In this document: one piece after another, positions 1 through 7,630 of the stretch
Numbering within the stretch: the stretch's first letter is position 1
How the letters are laid out: every line of letters begins with the position of its first letter
NCBI RefSeq assembly: GCF_000971235.1
Contig: NZ_BBMB01000017.1
Coordinates: 1 to 38,037, forward strand
DNA length: 38,037 bases
From: Demequina subtropica
GTDB lineage: Bacteria > Actinomycetota > Actinomycetes > Actinomycetales > Demequinaceae
Direction: 5' to 3'
The notes under the pieces: generated by a model
What the model saw: only the letters and a program-made list of their open reading frames with translations
The model's database searches: none
What the model was told of the DNA's origin: nothing
Program-made: the position numbers and the translations under genes

Positions 1-65
1 CCGGGACGCCCTTGGCCGGCCTCCTGCCCCAAGGTCCCCCACCCACGCGAGCACCGAACCCGATC

Positions 66-917
66 TCAGCGGTTGACCACGTCGCCGTCGGAGGTCAGGT
101 CGTCGTCCGGCCCCACCTCGAACGACTCGAGCCCGGGAACCGCCACCACCGCGTCGATGAGCCCGCGCGCCCCGGCCACCAACGTCGAGTCGAAGTCGAC
201 CTCGGTGGCGACCAGCCACGCGTGGTCGCGCGGCCATACGAGCTGAGGGGTCGGGTCACGGAAGCTCGCCCACCACCCGACACCGGCAGCGAAACCCCAG
301 TCCGGGTCCGCAAGCTCCGCGAGCGCACCGCCGAGGAGCACGTATTCGCGCCCAGGAAGCGCGAGCACGTCGCCCGCATCGATGGCGTCCACGATGCTCG
401 CATCGATCATCGGCAGCTGTGCGAGCGCGGTGGCCTCGAGCCCGGCGGCGGCCTCCGTCGCGACCACGACGTGCCGCCCACCTGGATGCAGCCCGCTCGA
501 TCCGGTCCAGAACCCGACCACCGCATCGTCCGGCGTGGACGTCGCCTCGAGCAGCGCTGGCACGAGCCGCGCGAACAGCTCCGGCTCGAACGCCCCCTGC
601 TCGGGCTGGTCCACCTCCCACCCGTCGCCCCATCGCACGACGGCTTCGCGCGCGAGCGCATGCCACTGCATCAAGGGATGCGCCGTGCGTCCCAGCGCGG
701 ATGCCAGCTCCGCCCAGGTCCAGCGACGCTCGTCGACCACGCTCGGCACCATGCCGCTTCCCCGGTCGGACCAGTCGAGCCGCCTGCCCCTCAAGGGATG
801 CATGACCCGGACATAGGACTCGAAGTCCTCACCTGCGACGTCGCGCACCCGTCCGCCGAACGTGGGGATCCGCCCCTTCAGCCACTCCCCCGCATCGGAC
901 CCGCGCAGCACCCTCAT
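66..917 (-). CDS. Conserved protein of unknown function, 283 aa
   Basis: I do not recognise this family. The protein is acidic and Trp-rich with no signal peptide or membrane segment, so probably cytoplasmic. The start is taken at ATG 917 because TAGGGT, a good actinobacterial -10, lies seven bases upstream, which would make the mRNA leaderless. A GTG at 926 in the same frame is an alternative. The -10 hexamer overlaps the TAG stop of the macro-domain gene (928-930), so the gene may be read both from its own promoter and by read-through. Codon use (GC-rich third positions) fits a real gene on this strand; the long ORF on the plus strand over the same bases is low-complexity Arg/Pro-rich and looks like a shadow. 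Confidence 0.75.
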   Translation of the reverse strand: MRVLRGSDAGEWLKGRIPTFGGRVRDVAGEDFESYVRVMHPLRGRRLDWSDRGSGMVPSVVDERRWTWAELASALGRTAHPLMQWHALAREAVVRWGDGWEVDQPEQGAFEPELFARLVPALLEATSTPDDAVVGFWTGSSGLHPGGRHVVVATEAAAGLEATALAQLPMIDASIVDAIDAGDVLALPGREYVLLGGALAELADPDWGFAAGVGWWASFRDPTPQLVWPRDHAWLVATEVDFDSTLVAGARGLIDAVVAVPGLESFEVGPDDDLTSDGDVVNR

Positions 918-927
918 GCGGAGCACC

Positions 928-1437
928 CTAGCGGGACAGGATCCCCCGGTAGATGGCGAGGTCCTCGTCGTCGTGGGCGCAGAAGGTGACCTCCTCGACG
1001 TACGGCGCGGAGGCGAGCGCGCGCGCGACGGAGCGCACCGCGACCTCGGCCGCCTGCGCCTTGGGATAGCCGTAGATCCCGGTCGAGATGGACGGGAACG
1101 CGACCGTGCGGCACCGATGCTCCTGCGCGAGCACGATCGCGGCCTCGTAGGCCGATGCGAGAGCGAGCGCCTCGCCGCGGTCCCCTCCGTGCCACACGGG
1201 ACCGACCGCGTGGATCACGTACGTCGCGGGCAGCGCGTAGCCGCCTGTGAGCTTCGCGGATCCCGTCGCGCAGCCGTGCAACGTCTCGCACTCGTCCTGC
1301 AGCCCCGGCCCCGCGGCGCGGTGGATCGCGCCGTCGACCCCGCCGCCTCCCAGCAGCGACTCGTTCGCGGCGTTGACGATGGCGTCGACCGCCATCGTCG
1401 TGATGTCCGCGCGCCGCACCGACATGACGGCGGTCAT
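928..1437 (-). CDS. Macro-domain protein (ADP-ribose/O-acetyl-ADP-ribose hydrolase type)
   Basis: Predicted cytoplasmic macro domain of 169 residues, essentially one domain. Visible family signatures are the N-terminal [28 protein letters not shown] segment in two parts (AIVNAAN, then [16 protein letters not shown]), the YVIHAVGP strand and the [10 protein letters not shown] phosphate loop. These bind ADP-ribose in YmdB-like enzymes that deacetylate O-acetyl-ADP-ribose or remove ADP-ribose from proteins; the exact substrate is inferred only. The start at 1437 is favoured by GGAGGCGG six bases upstream; an upstream in-frame extension to 1530 lacks family similarity. It diverges from zwf and is followed directly by the unknown gene ending at 66. 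Confidence 0.9.
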   Translation of the reverse strand: MTAVMSVRRADITTMAVDAIVNAANESLLGGGGVDGAIHRAAGPGLQDECETLHGCATGSAKLTGGYALPATYVIHAVGPVWHGGDRGEALALASAYEAAIVLAQEHRCRTVAFPSISTGIYGYPKAQAAEVAVRSVARALASAPYVEEVTFCAHDDEDLAIYRGILSR

Positions 1438-1490
1438 CGTCCGCCTCCGGATGCGCGCCTTCCCCCAAGCAGCATCATCACGCTCCCCCG

Positions 1491-1518
1491 TTGTGCCCCC
1501 TGTGCCACACGATAAGGG
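1491..1518 (+). promoter_or_regulatory. Candidate promoter for zwf-gnd
   Basis: TTGTGC (1491-1496), a 16-base spacer and TAAGGG (1513-1518) lie about 100 bases before the zwf start, in the 177-base divergent gap with the macro-domain gene. On the opposite strand TATCGT (1509-1514) could serve as a -10 for the macro-domain gene. Matches are modest; no start site is known. Confidence 0.3.
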
Positions 1519-1614
1519 GAGCGGCGCCATTGCGCCTGCGGAACATCCGCCCGGGCATCTCGGTTGGCCCTGAAGGAGCCCTCAGGGCACGCATCCCCCA
1601 CCGAAGGAGCGACG

Positions 1615-3048
1615 ATGGTCGATCAGCAGGCGGCCCTCGGCCACACGGAGGCCGATGCGCTGCTGTTCTTCGGAGCCTCGGGCGACCTGGCGCGCAAGAT
1701 GATCTTCCCCGCGCTCTACGGCATGGTCGCGCACGACGAGCTCGACGTCCCCGTGATCGGCGTCGCCTTCTCGCAGTGGACCCTCGAGGACCTGCGTACC
1801 CGCGCCCGCGAGTCCGTGACGGCAGCCGTCCCGGACCACGACCCCGAGGTGCTCGACACGCTTCTGGAGCTGCTGCGCTACGTCGACGGCGACTACCGCG
1901 ACGCCGCGACCTTCGACGCGCTCAAGGAGGCGGTGGGCGACGCGCATCGTCCCCTCCACTACCTCGCGATCCCGCCCACGATGTTCGGCACGGTGATCGA
2001 GGGCCTCGCCCAGGTGGGCCTGCACAGGGACGCACGCGTCGTGGTCGAGAAGCCCTTCGGCCGTGACCTCGCCTCGGCGCGCGAGCTCGACGCGGTCATC
2101 CGGGAGGCCTTCCCCGAGGAGTCGGTGTTCCGCATCGACCACTTCCTGGGCAAGGACGAGATCATGAACCTCCTGTACTTCCGGTTCGCGAACTCGTTCC
2201 TCGAGCCCGTGTGGAACCGCGACCACATCGCGAGCGTGCAGATCACCATCGCGGAGGACTTCGGCGTCCAGGGCCGCGGCGCGTTCTACGACACCGCGGG
2301 CGCGCTGCGCGACGTGCTCGAGAACCACATGCTGCAGATCGTGGCGCTGCTCGCGATGGAGCCTCCCGCGTACCAGGGCTACAGCGCCGTCCACGAGGCG
2401 AAGGCGAACGTGTTCCGCGCGATCCGCCCCCTCACCAGGAACGACATCGTGCGGGGACAGTTCGCGGGATACCGCGACGAGCCGGGCGTCGCGCGAGGCT
2501 CCGACGTCGAGACCTACGCCGCGGTGCGACTCTTCATCGACTCGTGGCGCTGGGCCGGCGTGCCCTGGTACCTGCGCACGGGCAAGCACCTGCCGGTGAC
2601 GGCGCACGAGGTGGTCGTCGAGTTCAAGAAGCCCCCGCAGGCGCTGTTCGACGACGCGATGATGGCCCAGCACCCCAACCACCTGCGCTTCCGCCTCCAG
2701 CCCGATGGCGAGATCGCGCTGGGCGCACGAGTGAAGACCCCGGGCGAGGAGTTCGTGGGCGAGCAGCGCGAGCTGGTGGTGAGCACGGGCGGCGCCGGCT
2801 CGCGACACCCGTACGAGCGCCTGCTCGCGGACGCGCTGGGCGGCGACCGCGCGCTGTTCACCGCCGAGGAGACGGTCGAGGCCGCATGGCGCGTGGTCGA
2901 CGCGGTCCTCGCGGACCACGCCCCCGCGATCCGCTACGCGCCAGGCACGTGGGGACCGACCGAGGCCGACACGCTCATCGGCGCGGACGGCCCATGGCAC
3001 GACCCTGTCCTCAAGGACGCCACGCCGGACGATGCGGCGCGCGCCTGA
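1615..3048 (+). CDS. zwf: Glucose-6-phosphate 1-dehydrogenase
   Basis: First enzyme of the oxidative pentose-phosphate pathway: oxidises glucose 6-phosphate to 6-phosphogluconolactone with reduction of NADP+. The 477 residues match the usual length. Seen: the N-terminal dinucleotide loop GASGDLARK (about residues 20-28), [11 protein letters not shown], the active-site stretch RIDHFLGKD (consensus DHYLGK) followed by [18 protein letters not shown], and [10 protein letters not shown]. The NLLYFRFAN form resembles the M. tuberculosis zwf1 subtype, which also sits next to a short gnd. The start at 1615 has GAAGGAG seven bases upstream; an in-frame ATG at 1564 lacks a good site. gnd follows after 21 bases, surely co-transcribed. 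Confidence 0.96.
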   Translation: MVDQQAALGHTEADALLFFGASGDLARKMIFPALYGMVAHDELDVPVIGVAFSQWTLEDLRTRARESVTAAVPDHDPEVLDTLLELLRYVDGDYRDAATFDALKEAVGDAHRPLHYLAIPPTMFGTVIEGLAQVGLHRDARVVVEKPFGRDLASARELDAVIREAFPEESVFRIDHFLGKDEIMNLLYFRFANSFLEPVWNRDHIASVQITIAEDFGVQGRGAFYDTAGALRDVLENHMLQIVALLAMEPPAYQGYSAVHEAKANVFRAIRPLTRNDIVRGQFAGYRDEPGVARGSDVETYAAVRLFIDSWRWAGVPWYLRTGKHLPVTAHEVVVEFKKPPQALFDDAMMAQHPNHLRFRLQPDGEIALGARVKTPGEEFVGEQRELVVSTGGAGSRHPYERLLADALGGDRALFTAEETVEAAWRVVDAVLADHAPAIRYAPGTWGPTEADTLIGADGPWHDPVLKDATPDDAARA

Positions 3049-3069
3049 GCGCGCCGGAAGGAGACACGC

Positions 3070-4107
3070 ATGCAGCTGGGAATGATCGGCCTCGGCCGGA
3101 TGGGCGCCGGGCTCACGCGCCGCCTCATGCGGGACGGCCACACGGTCGCCGTCCACGACGTCAGCACCGAGGCGATCGAGGCGCTGGCGTCCGAGGGTGC
3201 GGTGGCCGTGCACGAGCTCGCCGGGTTCGTCGACGCGCTCGAAGCGCCGCGTGCGGTGTGGGTGATGGTGCCGGCGGGCGAGGTGACGCAGCGCGTGGTG
3301 ACGGCGCTCGCCGAGGCGCTCGAGCCCGGCGACACGATCATCGACGGCGGCAACAGCTACTACCGCGACGACCTCGCGCACGCGGCAGCCCTCGCGGAGC
3401 GCGGCATCGGCCTGGTCGACGTCGGCACGTCAGGCGGCGTGCACGGCCTCGATCGAGGCTTCTGCCTCATGATCGGCGGGGACGATGCGACGGTCGAGCG
3501 CCTCGCGCCGATCTGGCGGTCCATCGCGCCGGGCGTCGACGCGGCCGAGCGCACGCCCGGCATCGCGACCGACGGCGTCCCGGGCCTGCTCGAGCCCGGC
3601 GAGGAGGGCTGGCTCCACTGCGGCCCGACCGGGGCCGGGCACTTCGTCAAGATGGTGCACAACGGCATCGAGTACGGGCTCATGGCCGCGTACGCCGAGG
3701 GCCTCAACGTGCTGAAGCACGCGAACATCGGCGCGGTGGCGCGCGAGGCCGATGCCGAGACCGCGCCGCTCGCGCAGCCCGAGTACTACCGCTACGACAT
3801 CGACACCGCGGCGGTCGCGGAGGTGTGGCGCCGCGGCTCGGTCATCGGATCGTGGCTGCTCGACCTCACGGCCGCGGCGCTGCGCACCGACCCCGAGCTG
3901 TCTTCCTTCTCGGGGCACGTGTCCGATTCGGGTGAGGGGCGGTGGACGTCGATCGCGGCGATCGACGAGGGCGTCCCGACGCCCGTGCTCACCACCGCGC
4001 TGTACTCGCGCTTCGCCTCGCGCGACCTCGACGACTACGCGCAGCGGACGCTCTCGGCGATGCGCAAGGGCTTCGGCGGCCACGAGGAGAAGCCGACCGG
4101 GGAGTAG
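3070..4107 (+). CDS. gnd: 6-phosphogluconate dehydrogenase, decarboxylating, short form
   Basis: Third step of the oxidative pentose-phosphate pathway: 6-phosphogluconate to ribulose 5-phosphate and CO2. At 345 residues it is the short type, not the 470-residue E. coli type. Seen: Rossmann motif MIGLGRMGAGL at the N terminus, MVPAGEVTQRVV, DGGNSYYRDD, VDVGTSGGVHGL and HCGPTGAGHFVKMVHNGIEY, which carries the catalytic Lys and His-Asn. GAAGGAGACACGC precedes the ATG. The order zwf-gnd matches zwf1-gnd2 in mycobacteria (recalled, not searched). Cofactor preference (NAD or NADP) cannot be told from reading. Confidence 0.95.
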   Translation: MQLGMIGLGRMGAGLTRRLMRDGHTVAVHDVSTEAIEALASEGAVAVHELAGFVDALEAPRAVWVMVPAGEVTQRVVTALAEALEPGDTIIDGGNSYYRDDLAHAAALAERGIGLVDVGTSGGVHGLDRGFCLMIGGDDATVERLAPIWRSIAPGVDAAERTPGIATDGVPGLLEPGEEGWLHCGPTGAGHFVKMVHNGIEYGLMAAYAEGLNVLKHANIGAVAREADAETAPLAQPEYYRYDIDTAAVAEVWRRGSVIGSWLLDLTAAALRTDPELSSFSGHVSDSGEGRWTSIAAIDEGVPTPVLTTALYSRFASRDLDDYAQRTLSAMRKGFGGHEEKPTGE

Positions 4108-4203
4108 GGCGGGCTGCGTGGCGCGCGCGGGACTGGCGTGGGCAGGTGTGGTGCGGCGTCCTCGCACCTTTCCTGCGCGAAGGGACGGGCGCCCGTCGCA
4201 CCG

Positions 4204-4228
4204 GGCGAGGCGTCGCCTCGGCTTCGCC
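4204..4228. terminator. Possible bidirectional terminator between gnd and DUF202 gene
   Basis: GGCGAGGC (4204-4211) can pair with GCTTCGCC (4221-4228), with one G-U pair; an alternative small stem is CGAGGCG/CGCCTCG at 4206-4220, and another 14-base palindrome lies at 4184-4197. They sit in the 122-base convergent gap. There is no T tract, so this is tentative. Confidence 0.35.
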
Positions 4229-4229
4229 A

Positions 4230-4574
4230 TCACACCTGCATCGTCACCCACGCGAGCGCCGCTGCCGCAAGCAGCGCCGTGCCGCCGGCGACCAGCGCCT
4301 GCCTCACCAGCGGATGCCCGATCCCGCCGGGTTCGCGGACCAGGTGGCCGCGCTCGTCGATCGCTGAGACGTACTCCGACACCGACGCATGGACCGCGAA
4401 CGTGAGCGCGATCGCGACCACCGCCGAGGCGAGCACCCACCAGCCGACGCGCGTCTCCAGCATGCGCGCGACGGCGAGACCCGCGAGCGCGACCTGGAAG
4501 GTGGTGCGCCGCCACGCGAGGACCGTGACGTCGAGCGCCCAGAGGTTCTCGCGGCGCCGGGCGCCGGCGCTCAC
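4230..4574 (-). CDS. DUF202-like small integral membrane protein (second of pair)
   Basis: A 114-residue membrane protein whose GTG start overlaps the TGA of the preceding DUF202 gene by four bases (GTGA, 4571-4574), indicating translational coupling. It has the degenerate DUF202 pattern ENLWALDVTVLAWRRTTFQ followed by three hydrophobic segments (about residues 22-36, 41-58 and 91-110). Function of the family is unknown; paired DUF202 genes of this arrangement are common in actinobacteria (recalled as Rv2272/Rv2273). The long upstream in-frame extension to 4841 is Arg/Pro-rich shadow of the first gene and is excluded. Confidence 0.85.
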   Translation of the reverse strand: MSAGARRRENLWALDVTVLAWRRTTFQVALAGLAVARMLETRVGWWVLASAVVAIALTFAVHASVSEYVSAIDERGHLVREPGGIGHPLVRQALVAGGTALLAAAALAWVTMQV

Positions 4575-4912
4575 GACATCACCCAGCCGACCAGCAGGAG
4601 CATCACCGAGGTCACCACGCCCCACGCGATCCACGCGCCGGAGCGCAGGTCGGGGATCTCCTCGCCGTGGCGGAGCGCGCGGTCGTTCGCGCGCCACGAG
4701 TACAGCGCCTGCGCCGCGTTCGCGATCGCGAGCAGCAGCAGGATCGCGCCGGCGCCCAGGCGCCACCCCAGATCGACGGGGAGGTCGAACGCGACGAGCG
4801 CGACCCCCGTGACGATGAGCGCGAGCGCCGTCCGGATCCACGAGAGGAAGGTGCGCTCGTTCGACAAAGCGGCCTGCGCCTCGGCGGCCTTGTCACGCTC
4901 GTCATGCGGCAT
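4571..4912 (-). CDS. DUF202 (YidH-like) membrane protein
   Basis: A 113-residue protein with the clear DUF202 signature LSNERTFLSWIRTALALIVTGVALVAF (read in two pieces) and three predicted helices. It probably forms a small inner-membrane complex with the overlapping partner gene. Start chosen at ATG 4912 because GAGGAGG lies about eight bases upstream; an in-frame start at 4954 would add residues without family similarity. The biochemical role is unknown. Confidence 0.9.
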   Translation of the reverse strand: MPHDERDKAAEAQAALSNERTFLSWIRTALALIVTGVALVAFDLPVDLGWRLGAGAILLLLAIANAAQALYSWRANDRALRHGEEIPDLRSGAWIAWGVVTSVMLLLVGWVMS

Positions 4913-4999
4913 GTCGGAGCCTCCTCGCCCCTCGTCTCCGACGCTACGCCTCACCCGCGGCGCAAGGGCGCCGTCCTCTCCCTCGCGCCGCGTCCCGCC

Positions 5000-5197
5000 T
5001 CACACGAGCCGGGCGCGCGCCTCGGCGTGGCGGGCGCGCGCCAGCGCACCCGTGAGCACGCGCACCTCGAGCGCGAGCCACGTCCGGCGCGCTGAGGCCA
5101 GCGGGCGGAGCCGCGATGCCCGGGTCGGGCGTGAGTCGAGCGCGGACGTGGCGAGCCGGAGGGACTGGAGGATCGTGACGTGGTCGTCGGTGTACAT
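5000..5197 (-). CDS. Small Arg/Ala-rich protein, copy A of a three-member local family
   Basis: 65 residues, beginning MYTDDHVTILQSL and ending ALARARHAEARARLV. It shares with its two upstream neighbours (5566-5781, 5800-6033) the start M-x-x-D-D, a mid-protein RPxA motif and a C-terminal ALAxAxxAxxR amphipathic stretch, so the three look like diverged duplicates. AGAAGGAGCACCC precedes the ATG, a strong ribosome-binding site that supports translation. It is separated from the other two by 368 bases containing a strong hairpin, so it is probably a separate transcription unit. No known family recognised. Confidence 0.7.
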   Translation of the reverse strand: MYTDDHVTILQSLRLATSALDSRPTRASRLRPLASARRTWLALEVRVLTGALARARHAEARARLV

Positions 5198-5565
5198 GGG
5201 TGCTCCTTCTGAGCCGAGGTTGCCGATACCGGCGCGACGGTGTCGCACGGTGTGGCCACGGAGGAGCTGCGTGCGCAGGGCGTAGCGGACGTGCCCGGCG
5301 GACCGGGCGGGACGCCTCGCGAGGCGGTGGGCCGACGCGGCCGATGGCGGCTCGCTCTGTCGGCACGGCCGGGTTCCGGGTGGATCCCGTCCGCGGGTGA
5401 ACGGCGGGGCGATCCGCGACACCGCGGCCCGCCCTCATGCTCGTCTCGAGGAGGAGGCCCTTGCGGGCCTCCTCCCACGGTAGGAGACGGGAGCCTTCGC
5501 GCGCAAACCGGCGGCGAGGCCGTGAGGGCTCGGGTGCGGACCCGATGCCCCCACGGCTCCCGGCA
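5198..5565. other. 368-base intergenic region with strong RNA-fold potential
   Basis: No convincing gene. It holds an 11-bp perfect hairpin (5450-5475) and, on the side of copy B, an 8-bp closing stem CGGGAGCC (5488-5495)/GGCTCCCG (5555-5562) that encloses a 6-bp hairpin TCGGGT-GCGG-ACCCGA (5530-5545) and a possible CCTTCGC/GCGAGG arm. Read on the minus strand, this begins four bases after the copy B stop. No clear promoter for copy A was found. Confidence 0.5.
5450..5475 (-). terminator. Strong hairpin, likely terminator of the two-gene small-protein operon
   Basis: GGAGGAGGCCC (5450-5460), loop TTGC, GGGCCTCCTCC (5465-5475): a perfect 11-bp stem about 90 bases past the copy B stop. No T tract on either side, as is common for GC-rich actinobacterial terminators; orientation is inferred from gene order. 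Confidence 0.5.
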
Positions 5566-5781
5566 CTAGACGGGCCGGGCGGCCGAGGCCCGCGCCTGGG
5601 CCGCCTGCGCGTGCGCGAGCGCGCTCGACAGCGCGCGGATGCGGGCGGAGCGCTCACGCGTGCGGAGCGCGGCCCACGGCCGCCGTGCGACCGGGACGGC
5701 ACGGGGGCGAGCCGCCTCCACGGCCGCGGACTCGAGGAGCGCGCGGCACGTGTGCAGCACGAGGATGTCGTCGGACAGCAT
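5566..5781 (-). CDS. Small Arg/Ala-rich protein, copy B of the local family
   Basis: 71 residues, starting MLSDDILVLHTCRALLES, with RPWAALRTRE in the middle and ALSSALAHAQAAQARA near the end. AAGGAGGAACC gives a strong ribosome-binding site before ATG 5781. The gene starts 18 bases after copy C, so both are very likely one operon. Two amphipathic helices are plausible; no membrane segment, no known domain. Function unknown. Confidence 0.7.
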   Translation of the reverse strand: MLSDDILVLHTCRALLESAAVEAARPRAVPVARRPWAALRTRERSARIRALSSALAHAQAAQARASAARPV

Positions 5782-5799
5782 GGTTCCTCCTTCCTTGGT

Positions 5800-6033
5800 T
5801 CAGCGATGCGGGATGCCGCGGGTAGGCATCGAGGTGCGCCGCGAGCGCACCTCTGCCTCCCGGGCACGAGCGAGCGCCCGAGCGAGCGCCGCGACCTCGA
5901 AGGCGAGGATCCGGCGGTTCAGCGCCGCGAACGGACGCGGGCGCGGCGCGCGCGGGGACGCCGCGCGCTCGGCGAGCGCAGCCCGCGCGAGGCGGTGGGC
6001 GTGGTGGAGCAGGACGGGATCGTCGATGAGCAT
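5800..6033 (-). CDS. Small Arg/Ala-rich protein, copy C of the local family
   Basis: 77 residues from ATG 6033: MLIDDPVLLHHAHRLARAAL, then RPRPFAALNRRILAFEV, then ALARALARAREAEVRSRR and a short tail. AAGGA lies about seven bases upstream of the ATG. An in-frame extension to 6084 lacks a ribosome-binding site. It is the first gene of the two-gene unit with copy B. It is strongly basic, so binding of nucleic acid or another acidic partner is possible, but that is only inference. Confidence 0.7.
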   Translation of the reverse strand: MLIDDPVLLHHAHRLARAALAERAASPRAPRPRPFAALNRRILAFEVAALARALARAREAEVRSRRTSMPTRGIPHR

Positions 6034-6427
6034 GGGTGGTCCTTGACCTGGCTGGGCGTCAGCGATGGAGGCCGGCGTGCGCACCGGAGGCGCGGCAACG
6101 CGGCGAGGCCACGGGGGACGTGGGGAAGGACGCGGCGGAGGGGCCCGGGGAAGCCGGACGGGTGCCTCTCACGTGAGGCATGCGCACGCGCGGATCCACG
6201 CGAGGGTGGATCGGGCGGCTGCTACTCGGGAGCGTTCATCGGAGATCGCTCGCGGGGCGGCATGCTGCGCGCGTCGCGCTCATGTAGCGGATTGACATCA
6301 TGCACCTCCCTGGCCGAGTCGGGGCCCATGCGGACCATCGATCACGCTAGACCCGGGCGGCGGAGCGCACAAGGCCCTACTTGTGGGAATCTGCACCCCC
6401 TCCCCCCAGGCGCACGCGGCCGCCGCC
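6034..6427. other. 394-base intergenic region between small-protein operon and radical SAM gene
   Basis: No supported gene. Inverted repeats: TGCCTC/GAGGCA (6163-6180, six-base loop) and GATCCAC/GTGGATC (6193-6212, six-base loop). A candidate minus-strand promoter lies at 6344-6372. A 35-codon ORF on the minus strand (6329 to 6222) without a ribosome-binding site follows that promoter and is not claimed. Confidence 0.4.
6344..6372 (-). promoter_or_regulatory. Candidate promoter for the small-protein operon
   Basis: On the minus strand TTGTGC (6372-6367), a 17-base spacer and TAGCGT (6349-6344). It would give a roughly 300-base leader before copy C, containing the two inverted repeats in this gap. 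Confidence 0.3.
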
Positions 6428-7519
6428 TCAGAACAGCATGAGCGGCTCGCGGGACACCGCCGCCGCCCGAGCATCGTCCGTCTCATGCGCGCTTGTGCGT
6501 CGCCATTCGCCCTGGTCGTCGCGGGCGTTCGCGCGCGACGCGACGGTCCCCGTGTTCGGGTCCTCGGGCGTGCGCGCGAGCCCGTGCGCCGCGATGAGCG
6601 GCCTGATCCGTGCCGCGAGCCGCCTCCTGTACTCCTTCGGCGCATAGGAGCCGTCCGCATAGAGCGCGCGGTAGCGCGGCACCAGGTCGGGACGATGCGC
6701 GTGGAGCCACTGTGCGTACCACTCCTTCACCCCCGGCCGCAGGTGCAGAGCGGTGTAGGTCACGGACGCGGCCCCCGCCGCCTTGATGCGGCCGAGCGCG
6801 GCGTCGAGATGCTCCTCCGAGTCGGTGAGGAACGGGAGGATCGGCATCATGAAGACCGCGACGTCGAAGCCCGCCTCGGCGGCGGCGGTCACGGTCGCGA
6901 GGCGCGCCTGCGTGGTGGGCGTGCCGGGCTCGATCGCCTGTTGGAGATCGTCATCCGCGATCGCGATCGACAGCGCGAGGTCCACGGGCGCGGACTCCCG
7001 TGCCGCCGCGAGCAGCGGCAGGTCGCGCCGGAGCAGTGTGCCCTTGGTGAGGATCGACATCGGCGTGCCGGAGTCCGCGAGCGCGCGGATGATCCCAGGC
7101 ATGAGGCGGTAGCGACCCTCGGCCCGCTGGTACGGGTCCGTGTTGGTGCCGAGCGCGACGTGCTCGCGGTTCCACGAAGGCCTGGCGAGGTCCTTGCGCA
7201 GCGCCTCGGCGATGTTGATCTTGACGATGATCTGGCGGTCGAAGTCCGCACCCGCATCGAGCTCGAGGTACCGGTGGGACGGCCGCGCGAAGCAGTAGAC
7301 GCACGCATGGGTGCAGCCGCGGTACGGGTTGACGGTCCACGTGAACGGCACGGCGCTGCCCGGACCCACGCGGTTGAGGGCGCTCTTCGCCAGCACCTCG
7401 TGGAAGGTCACGCCGGCGAACTCGGGCGTGGTGACCGTCCGCACCAGGTTCGACATCTTCGCGAGCGCCGGCAGCGCATCGTCCTTCTCGGCGCGCAGCG
7501 CCTGTCCCTCCCACCGCAT
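6428..7519 (-). CDS. Rv2578c-family radical SAM protein
   Basis: 363 residues. The iron-sulfur motif CTHACVYC places cysteines at about 69, 73 and 76, with NPYRGC before and FARPSHRYLELD after it, as in SplB-related and Rv2578c-type radical SAM proteins. Later segments ALGTNTDPYQRAEGRYRLM and SILTKGTLLRRDLPLL fit the TIM-barrel core. The reaction is unknown. The ATG at 7519 has no ribosome-binding site; a promoter with -10 TCGAAT six bases upstream suggests a leaderless mRNA. The promoter contains an SOS box, so induction by DNA damage through LexA is expected; Rv2578c is remembered as a mycobacterial LexA target. It diverges from the membrane protein at 7631. Confidence 0.92.
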   Translation of the reverse strand: MRWEGQALRAEKDDALPALAKMSNLVRTVTTPEFAGVTFHEVLAKSALNRVGPGSAVPFTWTVNPYRGCTHACVYCFARPSHRYLELDAGADFDRQIIVKINIAEALRKDLARPSWNREHVALGTNTDPYQRAEGRYRLMPGIIRALADSGTPMSILTKGTLLRRDLPLLAAARESAPVDLALSIAIADDDLQQAIEPGTPTTQARLATVTAAAEAGFDVAVFMMPILPFLTDSEEHLDAALGRIKAAGAASVTYTALHLRPGVKEWYAQWLHAHRPDLVPRYRALYADGSYAPKEYRRRLAARIRPLIAAHGLARTPEDPNTGTVASRANARDDQGEWRRTSAHETDDARAAAVSREPLMLF

Positions 7520-7525
7520 GCCGCC

Positions 7526-7554
7526 ATTCGAACATGTGTTCGAATACGCGTCAA
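7526..7554 (-). promoter_or_regulatory. LexA-type SOS box within a leaderless promoter
   Basis: ATTCGAACA-TG-TGTTCGAAT (7526-7545) is a perfect 9-2-9 inverted repeat that contains TCGAACATGTGTTCGA, matching the actinobacterial/Bacillus LexA consensus (GAACnnnnGTTC). On the minus strand it overlaps a promoter TTGACG (7554-7549), 17-base spacer, TCGAAT (7531-7526), followed by six bases and the ATG of the radical SAM gene. Repression would be by direct occlusion. Confidence 0.85.
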
Positions 7555-7630
7555 GCCCACCCTCCGAGGCTCGTCCCGTACGCTCGACACCAGGGGCGAC
7601 GCCCCGCGGCCCACGCCCCGAGGAGGAGCC

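Noticed and set aside
1582..3381. 599-codon ORF on the minus strand opposite zwf and gnd
   Set aside because: Arg/His/Val-rich low-complexity translation with no motifs, lying antisense to a clear zwf; typical GC-rich shadow.
6292..6297. TTGACA on the plus strand as a -35 element
   Set aside because: No -10 at 16-18 bases and no plus-strand gene follows; the next gene is on the minus strand.
6222..6329. 35-codon ORF behind the candidate promoter at 6344-6372
   Set aside because: No ribosome-binding site and no recognisable sequence; kept only as a remark.
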